From Cristatella mucedo (taxonomy: Eukaryota > Bryozoa > Phylactolaemata > Cristatellidae): 64,000 nucleotides of DNA. Positions within the stretch are counted from its first letter, which is position 1. Each line of letters opens with the position of its first letter. Made by a program: the position numbers and the translations under genes. The notes beneath the pieces were generated by a model. That model was not told where the DNA came from. It saw only the letters and a list, made by a program, of their open reading frames with translations, and ran no database searches. Of this stretch, positions 56,000 through 64,000 are shown in pieces. The stretch covers positions 4,061,001 to 4,125,000 of the forward strand of contig WPIO01000018.1 of the NCBI GenBank assembly GCA_009760855.2, read 5' to 3'.

Positions 56000-56990
56000 G
56001 ATCAAATGACAGTAAAGTGTAGCTTGACACGTATACTATCGATAACCTTCGGAACCACAGTAATTGCAGCCTCAGAAATTGTTTTAAAAATGGTTATCCA
56101 CAATCTACTTGAGTGGAAATGACGACCCGACTCCACCAACAGGGGGCACTGCATTGAATTGGAACTTAACTGCCCACAAACCGGTTATTGAAAACTGAAC
56201 AACGAAAACTACAGAAAACGCTTGCCGCAAAATGTTTCTGTTATCCTAACTTTATCCCTCCATACACTGGTTTCCTCGCACAAAGCAGCATCCATTCTCA
56301 GGTTTTGGATGGTCCTGATTTTTTGGCTGTGCCGGAACCCTCCTACATACAAAAGTAGGCACTAAAAATGTAGGTAGTAAATTCCCAAATCTGGCCAATA
56401 ACACTCCAGTCTTCCCGTAGGCCTGTGTATGGTTCTCATCCCTCACAGACCACAACAGATGATATAGATTATGATCGAACGTTTACGGTTAAATGAATCT
56501 GACCCTTCACCAGTCTAGAATATGGTTTGTTATGGTCTTTATAGAAATAAGAAAATCTAGAAACGTCCTGTCAAACGTTGCAAAGGAGCGTACAGCTATG
56601 TCATCATAGTTTGGGCATGCAGGCTTTACTTGATCAGGCAAGCAGATTTTAAATTGTATATGTTCTCAACTGTAAAGTAAAAAACTGATCAAGCAGCCAT
56701 TTTACAGAGCAGCAGAATACACTTTACGGTTGTCACCACCACATGCAACGGGCAATAAAGAATGGTCTGCTGATGGACTTGGTCCTTAAAAAGCTATGAA
56801 ACTAATTATGTGTCTAAAGAAATCTGCAACTTCGAGGATGAATCCTGACCGATTCGAGTGGCACTACTCGATTGGAGCACGGCATGTGAACTAACGACAT
56901 ACACGGCAACACCACGTGGCGCTACACATTGATATATCTTTCGGTCACAGGATTAGAAGCACACACCTATGCTGACGAACCCTTCGCGGT
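56000..56990. other. KY intron 3, unassigned
   Basis: No exon or repeat recognised. The minus frame at 56252-56455 has no domain. Confidence 0.4.
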
Positions 56991-56996
56991 ACAAAC

Positions 56997-57137
56997 CTGC
57001 AGAGAATGTCATAGATCTTGGCATAGGTGGATTTGCTATCTTTAAGACCTTGGAGTATTTCTTCCGGTGAGCCTGGTGTCACATGATCAAATTTAATTTT
57101 GCTTAGATCCTTCGTGCACAGCCACAAGAAGATCAGC
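56997..57137 (-). CDS. KY/hillarin-like protein, exon 3 (site of the usual Cys)
   Basis: 141 bp. The acceptor 'gctgtcattgcag' is followed by one base completing an Arg codon from exon 2. The donor is CTGCAG|GTTTGT. The peptide 'LIFLWLCTKDLSKIKFDHV' matches the 'RAIFRWI...Y' segment of the family. 'SPEEILQGLKDSKSTYAKIYDILCR' aligns with the segment holding the nucleophile. In catalytic members that segment reads Cys-x-Gly-Tyr; here Lys-Ser-Thr-Tyr occupies it, so the thiol is missing. The protein is likely a non-catalytic transglutaminase-like scaffold, as in several invertebrate relatives. Confidence 0.85.
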
Positions 57138-57217
57138 CTGCAATGACAGCATATTATTGCACTTGTTAGTTGTCAACAATAAGCTAAATCAAAATCAGCA
57201 CATGAGCACACAAGTAA

Positions 57218-57553
<336 letters not shown>

Positions 57554-57639
57554 CCCACACATTTGCTTGCACACAGACAAGCAGGCACGTGCCTTTACTC
57601 ACAGGTGCACTACTTAAATGCACAACATGTGGCATTGGC

Positions 57640-58010
57640 AAGTCATACATATTAGGCATGCAGTGGTTAATGTACTCGCCCAGACCAAGGTCAGGTGAAT
57701 GAATTACCCCCCCCCCCCCCCCCCCCGCGAGACCAAGGTCAAGGAGAATGAACTGTAGGCCAAGCCGAGCTGGTTTGGTCCAGCGGTTAAGGTACTCGCC
57801 CCCCCCCCGACTAAGGTCTGGCTGAGGTCGTGGGCTCGAGCCCCGGGGCATATGTGAAGCGCCTGAATAGAGATTAAGTTCTCTTGGGGCGCTATACAAA
57901 TGAATTATATATATATATCTATATATATATATATATATATATAAGGTCGTGAGCTCGAGCCTCGTGGCATATGCGAAGCGCCTGAATTAAGATTAAGTTC
58001 CCTCTCTATT
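57640..58010 (+). mobile_element. Cluster of tRNA-derived SINEs, type C, in KY intron 2
   Basis: The complete unit at about 57762-57945 has an A-box TGGTCCAGCGG (57776-57786) and a B-box GGCTCGAGCCC (57833-57843). A LINE-like 3' hairpin, 'gaagcgcctgaatagagattaagttctc...ggggcgctatac', and an (AT)n tail follow. A partial head precedes it (about 57655-57760, with a C run of about 20) and a partial 3' part follows it (57946-58005). A tRNA promoter joined to a LINE-like tail is the usual SINE build. Confidence 0.85.
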
Positions 58011-58301
58011 TGCATATACATACACATGTATGTATGTATGTACGTATCTATATATATATCTCCACTTAGCCTGCAATTGACACAACTTGTCTCTAGACAA
58101 ACGGCTTATTATTTTCAGCTGAATGTCGTGTCCAGGTGGATGTGCAGACAAGTGCTCTATGTATTTAAATCATCTCTAATCAGGCACACGACCTCTTTTG
58201 CCCTCATTTACTCGAAAGGCAAAAGCAGCACCGACCTTTGCAAACTGCTTAACAAGCAAGCTTAGCAAAAATTTGAATACAAAGAGATCGCCATTTAATA
58301 C

Positions 58302-58666
58302 CTAGCTATATCCAGCTCATCGGTGATGTTCTTCGAGTAAATCAGATCCCATATAAGATCTTTGAAGTTATTGTGCTCTGTGCTGGATACCTGCACAGCA
58401 TGCTCGTCCAGTGAGCGGAACTGCTGTGCGCGCTTCACTGAGAAGGACAGCTTGTCGGCTTCAGTCTCAGGTAGGGGCTCCGGAATTGGAACTGGCTCCA
58501 CTTTTTCTGATACTACCAGCTTGACGGGCTGGAAGTCCTTAGGGGCAACCGGAACTTCACTCTTGGCACGTGCTGGTGCAGGGTCGAAGGTCAGAAGCTG
58601 ACTGGCCGGAGGCGGTGGTGGGAAGGACTCCTCACTTTCATCAGTTACTCGACCGGTTCCGTAAGG
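58302..58666 (-). CDS. KY/hillarin-like protein, exon 2
   Basis: 365 bp. The acceptor is 'ctttgttttag' and the donor is GCTAG|GTATTA, with phase 0 in and phase 2 out. A Pro-rich linker ('SFPPPPPAS', 'PVPIPEPLPE') leads into 'QFRSLDEHAVQVSSTEHNNFKDLIWDLI', which is the region that opens the transglutaminase-like fold in hillarin/KY. 'DELDIAR' then continues into 'LIFLWLC' of exon 3. The exon is flanked by SINE copies in opposite orientations (57762-57945 and 59030-59165). Confidence 0.85.
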
Positions 58667-58794
58667 CTAAAACAAAGAAGAAAGAGCTAGGCTCTCAAAC
58701 TGGAATTCATTTCAATCGGCATAGGCGAAAGGCAAGCGGCTTGCAACGTGGTGGCACGCGAATCTTAGATAGTACGCTTCCTTGCAGAGAAGTA

Positions 58795-58870
58795 GTGCAA
58801 CTACTAGACAGAGATTTAAGTTCTCTGAGGGTTCTATACAAATGTATTATTATCATTATTATTATTTTTA
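58795..58870 (+). mobile_element. LINE-like 3' tail fragment
   Basis: 'gagatttaagttctctgagggttctatacaaatg' then an ATT tail. Confidence 0.55.
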
Positions 58871-58973
58871 ACAGCTGTTGCCGCCCAATAGGGACGAGCC
58901 TCGACGACTGCTCGAGCACTATGGCCGCTGATGGCTGCTCGTAACCTTCGCTGCGGTCATGAATATATATGTG

Positions 58974-58974
<1 letters not shown>

Positions 58975-59034
<60 letters not shown>

Positions 59035-59165
59035 CATTTGTATAGCGCCCCAAGAGAACTTAATCTCTATTCAGGCGCTTCACATATGCCTCCGGGCTCG
59101 AGCCCACGACCTCAGTCGGACCTTGGTCGGGGCGAGCACCATAACTGCTGGACCAAAAACAGCTT
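58975..59165 (-). mobile_element. SINE type C copy with (TA)n tail, inverted relative to 57762-57945
   Basis: A (TA)n run lies at 58976-59030. The reversed hairpin 'tatagcgccccaagagaacttaatctctattcaggcgcttcac', the reversed B-box GGGCTCGAGCCC (59095-59106) and the reversed head to about 59155 follow. Confidence 0.85.
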
Positions 59166-59169
59166 TGAA

Positions 59170-59914
59170 GGTCTTTCTTTTTGAAACCTGCTACTAGCGA
59201 AGGCACTGCTGTTCGACAAGCCTATATCGCCATTCTACACGCAGAGGCTTTGGCTGCCGACCCAAGCAAAAACGATGCACGGCAACAAGAGATTGTTTAA
59301 CCTCATTTACACGGCTTAGTGGCACTCTTGTCAGCCACTCTGAAAGCTCATGCTAAAGCTAATGCTGGGACTGTCCTCACTCCGGGCATCTATGAGCTCC
59401 CGCGGCTGCGATGCTCCCGGTGCCCCTCCCCCAGCACCCAAATGCTCTCCCGTGCTCTCATGCCCTCCGCTACCCGTGACCTTGTGCTTCCCAGCCCACC
59501 CCATCCCCTGCCTCACTTTCATGCTCCCCATAACAAGTAAACTGCTAACAGATGAGTCAGCCACATTGAGCACACCGTCGTTAACCGAACCTGACGGTTT
59601 GGCACAGACAAACAACTTGTGACCTGTGAAGGGTGCAACTGCTGAGCTTCGATTGATGCTAATGCTACCATCTGATGCTCTGCCTCTGTTTGCTAATTGT
59701 AGCAGCCCCGATGCCTGTGCAGATCTCTTTATCCAGTGTGCATTTGAGCATCAATTCTTCAACCTCATTCATCTCACTCGAACACGAGCTCTGCTTGCCA
59801 CGACTTACTAAACACTTTCGATTGGGGATACTTCTATATCATGCAAGTGCCTTCGGGATTTTTTCCTTTAAGTAGGGCTCTCATGGCTTCACTCGATATG
59901 ACCTTAGACACACA

Positions 59915-59945
<31 letters not shown>

Positions 59946-60500
59946 TTTGTCGGGATTTCTTTTTAACGCACCTCCTTATACGGCAGCGATGCGAACCATG
60001 CATCGCCGCCACGTAAGGTTTGCAGGGAATCGCTATGCAGCAAGGAAGAGCCACACGGTGGTAGGACACACGGCTGATCAGACACAAAGAAAACTAGCAT
60101 TCGATTATTGGCAGAGAGTCGACTGCAAGTCATCCAGCTGCATTGCCGAAACTGCTTGAAATCTGCCAAGAGAGCCACTGTTTGTAAGGAGAATTTCGCT
60201 ATGCTAAAACCTATCATCAATGTGGTCCGCAGCGACATGTGAGTCAGTTTTTGCTAAGTCGCACTGAAGTACTACAACTACCGATCGGTAAACGGAACGC
60301 ACGGCACGGCAATAAATATGCATTGCACCACGAACTAGTCTGCAGTTATTGCAGAGAGCATTGTGAAATCCTATCAAAGAGTAACCAACCTTCTATGCTG
60401 TCGCAAACGACAGTGTAGTCTCCGGCGACTAAGAAGAATGAAGACGGCACATCTGCGGCAAACAGTCGCCAATGGGAAGGCGTCTACGAAATCAGGCTGC
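59170..60500. other. KY intron 1, mostly unassigned
   Basis: A short (CA/GCAC)n tract lies at about 59908-59945. Frames at 59319-59622 are Pro/Ser-rich with no domain. A further small KY exon here cannot be excluded. Confidence 0.35.
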
Positions 60501-60507
60501 CACTTAC

Positions 60508-62325
60508 CTGGCCGCTGCTCAGTCCGGCGGCAAGCATGGCTGCCCCTTGCAGCTTGGCAGCACCAGCAAGCAGAGCTCCGCCGATGAGAGAAGTGCCGGG
60601 CTTGGACTTGCCTATGCTTCCGGAGACCGAGCCTGTAAGCGTGGCCGATGCCTGCGACCTCTGGGCGGTCGGCACAAGCGACTCTTCTGCTCCGACGGCA
60701 GACGGCTGGCTGCCCCTGGTCACAGCTGCGGCAGTGGCACCAACGGCAATACCCGATGGCGCACCGGCAGCCTGCGATCGTGCCGAGCTCGGCAAGAGCT
60801 GCTCCTCGACCGCGGCCGAAGCCGGCTGTGACCACACGGCTGATCCCAGCACTGCCGGGCCCGACACGGAGCCCGATGCCTGAAACTTGGCTCCGTCGCC
60901 CAGCGATGGTGCACCGGCAGCCTGCGATCGTGCCGAGCTCGGCAAGAGCTGCTCCTCGACCACGGCCGATGCCGGATGCGACCACACGGCTGATCCCAGC
61001 GCTACCGGGCCCGACACGGAGCCCGATGCCTGCAACTTGGCTCCGTCACCCAGAGAAGGAGCACCGGCAGCCTGCGATCGTGCCGAGCTCGGCAAGAGCT
61101 GCTCCTCGACCACGGCCGATGCCGGATGCGACCACACGGCTGATCCCAGCGCTACCGGGCCCGACACGGAGCCCGATGCCTGCAACTTGGCTCCGTCACC
61201 CAGAGAAGGAGCACCGGCAGCCTGCGATCGTGCCGAGCTCGGCAAGAGCTGCTCCTCGACCACGGCCGATGCCGGCCTCGAGCGAACCGCTGCTCCCAGC
61301 GCTGCTGGGCCCGACACGGAGACAGATGCTTGCTGCAACTTGGCTGCGTCGCCCAGCACAGGTCTGCCAACGTCAGCGGTCGGTGCAGCTCCGTGCGAAG
61401 CCGTTACGCCGGTCAGCGGCAAGCCTCCGCTCACCGGAGTGGCCGCGTGCAGGCCAGCCGTGGCGCTGGCAACAGCCGGCGCTGCGCCGTTGAATGCCAC
61501 GGCGGCCGTGGATTCGCCGTCCACGGGTGCAACCGTGCCCGAGTTGAAAGCCTGGATCCTGGCTAGAATGCCTCCAGCGGGCGGCCTGAACTGCCCCTCG
61601 ACGGCCGCCTGAGGGACTGCATTGCCCTGCAGTGGAGATGCCGAGGTCGCAGCTAATCCGAAGGCCAGGCTGGTGCCGACGGGCCTGCCGGCAGCCGAGG
61701 CCCCAAAATGAGGCACTCCCCCGACGGCTGCCAAAGCTGATCCTTGGAATTCGGGAGCCATGCTCTCACTGAAAGGGTACTGGAGCCCGGCTCCGCCGGT
61801 ACCGCCGACGACCACTGTGCCAGCAACCACGTTGGCGCCGACGGGCCTGCCGGCAGCCGAGGCCCCAAAATGAGGCACTCCACCGACGGCTGCCGAAGCT
61901 GATCCTTGGAATTCGGGGGCTATGCTCTCACTGAAAGGGTACTGGAGCCCGGCTCCACCGACGACTACCGTGCCAGCGGCTGCTAGCGAAGGTGCAGCCT
62001 GCACCTTGACAGCGCGCAGGCTCGACCCCACAGCTTCCTCCGAGGCGAGCGCAGCATTCGGTTGTTGCTGGTAAACCAGAGGAGTTGCAGAACCGCCTTT
62101 CACTGCTCCGACAAAGCCTGACGCCCAGGCGCTGGGCGCTGCACCGCCGGCAGCCGTTCCGGGCGCCGACTGGGAGAATTGGGCGTGATGATGTGGAACT
62201 TTCTGGATCACAGCTACTGCCTCAGAAAGGCCGGCAGCGGTCGTTGCTTTAGGAGGTGACCTTCGGGCACCGTCGAGGCGGCGAGCCAATTGCTGCGTCT
62301 CTGTACTCACGACCGGAACCGTTGC
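60508..62325 (-). CDS. KY/hillarin-like protein, exon 1 of those seen (repeat-rich N-terminus)
   Basis: 1818 bp, 606 codons, phase 0 at both ends. The acceptor 'ctttactttattggtag' precedes GCA, and the frame runs through a GTG near 62310 that is Val, not a start. The donor CGGCCAG|GTAAGTG is a consensus match. The peptide is Ala/Gly/Ser/Val-rich and probably disordered. About four 50-residue tandem repeats ('LLPSSARSQAAGAPS...GAKLQASGSVSGP') are encoded at about 60761-61360. Two 54-residue repeats with 'GVPHFGASAAGRPVG' lie at about 61675-61900. No ATG start is seen, so the true 5' exon lies upstream, possibly outside the window. Linkage to exon 2 rests on strand, phase and splice quality. 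Confidence 0.75.
60761..61360 (-). repeat. 150-bp coding tandem repeat, four units
   Basis: The phrase 'gcaccggcagcctgcgatcg' recurs exactly 150 bp apart at 60761, 60911, 61061 and 61211. The period is a multiple of three, so the frame is kept. The middle units are almost identical, suggesting recent duplication or homogenisation. Confidence 0.95.
61675..61910 (-). repeat. 162-bp coding direct repeat, two units
   Basis: 'gggcctgccggcagccgagg' begins at 61681 and again at 61843, and the flanking 'aaaatgaggcactcc' text also repeats. The period keeps the frame (54 codons). Confidence 0.9.
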
Positions 62326-62414
62326 CTACCAATAAAGTAAAGGTAGTTCAAGTGTCCACCAAACAGGTCAGCGAATATTATGACACCTTGCAGCAGCCAA
62401 AGCAGCAGCCGAAG

Positions 62415-62930
62415 CTCGACCAAGGAGTAAAACCAAACACTCAAAATCGGCTCAGCCAGCATATCTCCTGTTGAATCCGCACGAAATCTGGGCGTCCTGT
62501 TCCAAAATGACTTTTCATTATGCGACCACATCAGCCCCACATTCAAGTCTGCCTACTTTCAGCTACATATTATCGCTTAAATTCGGGCTTGCATATCAGG
62601 GATACTACATACTAAAATTTACTCATGTATTTGTGACACCGCATCTCGACTTCTGAAACTCACTGCTTGCTGGTCTTCCGGCCTGTGCAATCAGCAGCAT
62701 ACAGTTGATGCAAAACTCGGCAGCTAGGCTTGTCTGTCGTAACTGTTGCAACTGCCACATCAAACCACTTTTAGCAGACCTGACTGGCTCCCAGTCAAGT
62801 AGCTATTGCCTTCAAGGTTCTGTCAGTCACTTTTAGGTCACTTCATCCTATGGCTCCAGCCTACCCATCAGAACTACTCCCTGGCTAAGCTCGGCATCAT
62901 ACCTCCTGCTTTATAAATTAAGTCGTTTAG
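62415..62930 (+). mobile_element. LINE family 1 RT C-terminal fragment
   Basis: Starts at the 'LKIGSASISPVESARNLGVLFQNDFS' tract (62440-62520, frameshifted), then 'NSAARLVCRN' and 'IKPLLADL' (62715-62785), and fades out by 62930. It is directly upstream (in KY gene sense) of the first seen KY exon. Confidence 0.75.
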
Positions 62931-62931
62931 C

Positions 62932-62970
62932 TATAATAATGGTACACTTGATAAAGTGCCTATGGCTTCT
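62932..62970 (-). mobile_element. LINE family 1 tail scrap
   Basis: 'ataataatggtacacttgataaagtgcc' is the start of a reversed family 1 tail, truncated within the hairpin. Confidence 0.5.
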
Positions 62971-62974
62971 TAGT

Positions 62975-63275
62975 TAATGACCTGGTGAGTGTTTTGGACC
63001 AGTTGACTTAAGGAAAATGCACTTAAGTCTTCGGGTAGCTTTCAGGTTGTCGAAGCTCATAGTCCTATGCTCCTGATTGCATACATTTTGGGTTGCTTCA
63101 TTTTCGCCTAATAAAAACAGCACCGGGTACGGACAAGTTGCTGAGCTGGCAGTTGCATTAATTTCTGGCAGCACAAAAGCCAATGAGTGCTCTCTTAATT
63201 GCTCTTCTCTCTAGGATGAGTCCTGAAGCTGCGAAATTCGTTAATTTCTTACGGCTCTAAAAAAAAAGAGGGAGC
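62975..63275. other. Unassigned
   Basis: No feature recognised. Confidence 0.35.
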
Positions 63276-63279
63276 TTCA

Positions 63280-64000
63280 CTGTGTAATGTAATGTTATGT
63301 ATCTCCTTCTGTAACTCCACAAAGTCATAAACACTATGTGGGTGTTACGCAAGAGAGTTTTGTATAGCGCACTCATAGCGGCTTTCGGTACGCATTCGGT
63401 AGCCAATAGACTTCGTCTCATGCAACAAAGAGAAAGTGGGAAGCATAGCAGAGTCAGGAGAGCAGTTGAGGTTGAAAGTAGCAGCTCAGGATCACTGAAA
63501 AGGATGAGCCATAGTCGGCAACAGGAGAGTTTTTGCCGTTGCATGAGAATTGTGGAAGCGAGTTCCACAGTCTAGGACCTGTACAGCTAAAGCTTCTGTC
63601 GCCAATGGAACTTAAGCAGAGGAATGGAACAGCTAATCTATTGTCCACACAGGACCTGAGGGCGCAAACAGGCTGAAACTGGTGCAGCAGTTCAGCTAGG
63701 TACGAAGGAGCCAAGCCGTGGTGGGCCTTATGGGTCAGCCTAAGAACTTTGCTCTGTATCTGTTGCTCAACCGGCATCCATCCTAGCTCTTTTAGCAAAG
63801 GAGACACGTGCTCAAACCTTTGGGACTTGAAAACTAGCCTTGCAGCCATATTCATAGCCAGCTGCAGTGGCCTAGTTGCTTTGTTTGGTGGCCCAGCCAA
63901 AAGGGAATTACAGTAATCAAGCCGAGACAGAACTAATGAGCTAGTTAAGTTTTTTACAAGACACTGTGGAAAACAGCTCCTAATCTTGGATAGGGATCGG
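63280..64000 (-). mobile_element. LINE family 2 copy, running off the window end
   Basis: A reversed tail near 63283-63300, 3' UTR, then 148 codons of C-terminal coding on the minus strand (63454-63900). It includes 'ATRPLQLAMNMAARLV', 'LLKELGWMPVEQQIQSKVL', 'HHGLAPSYLAELLHQFQP' and 'GDRSFSCTGPRLWNSLPQF'. The upstream RT lies beyond 64000. It is the clearest family 2 copy here. Confidence 0.85.

Noticed and set aside
60648-61612. Plus-strand frames of 281 and 241 codons opposite the KY repeat exon
   Set aside because: They are antisense shadows of the 150-bp repeats. The minus frame is longer, ends at a consensus donor and joins the KY gene in phase.

Overview
This is animal nuclear DNA, not bacterial. 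Coding is split into exons with GT-AG splice sites. Most of the sequence is decayed LINE, SINE and hAT transposon copies, with long GT/CA, AT and ATT microsatellites. The two host genes I can assemble are metazoan families: a cGAS/Mab-21-like nucleotidyltransferase and a kyphoscoliosis-peptidase (KY)/hillarin protein. CR1/L2-type LINEs with ATT tails and this gene content suggest an invertebrate bilaterian, perhaps a marine lophotrochozoan. That placement is a weak inference.

Host gene 1 (+ strand, 22889-30470) has three exons with matching phases and encodes about 403 residues. It looks like a cGAS-like receptor (cGLR): a GS motif, a Glu-x-Asp pair and a third Asp are all present, and the C-terminal Mab-21 helical part is complete. 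Its two introns are full of retrotransposon debris.

Host gene 2 (- strand, 62325 down to 45948, 5' end not found) is a KY/hillarin-type transglutaminase-like protein of at least about 1370 residues in eight exons. It has an unusual 606-residue Ala/Gly/Ser/Val-rich N-terminal exon with 50-residue tandem repeats. A transglutaminase-like core follows, keeping His and Asp but not the usual Cys, and then three Ig-like KY repeats. One 71-bp internal exon is uncertain in reading frame.

Layout: 1-22000 is repeat-rich. It holds LINE copies (a near full-length but broken one at about 4590-8600), a 2.73-kb hAT transposon with a perfect 8-bp target duplication (11596-14323), and GC-rich patches. 22560-31200 is the cGLR gene. 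31200-45900 is repeats again, including a 187-bp hAT miniature element at 44345-44531 resembling the SPIN/URR1 group known for horizontal transfer. 45948-62325 is the KY gene with repeats in its introns. 62400-64000 is LINE sequence running off the window.

Two LINE families dominate. Family 1 ends in an ATT-rich microsatellite preceded by a conserved 3' hairpin. Family 2 ends in ACATT-like units. A tRNA-derived SINE carries a variant of the family 1 hairpin followed by an AT tail. Nested and head-to-head insertions are common. No prokaryotic operon, CRISPR array, rRNA gene or intact tRNA gene was seen.
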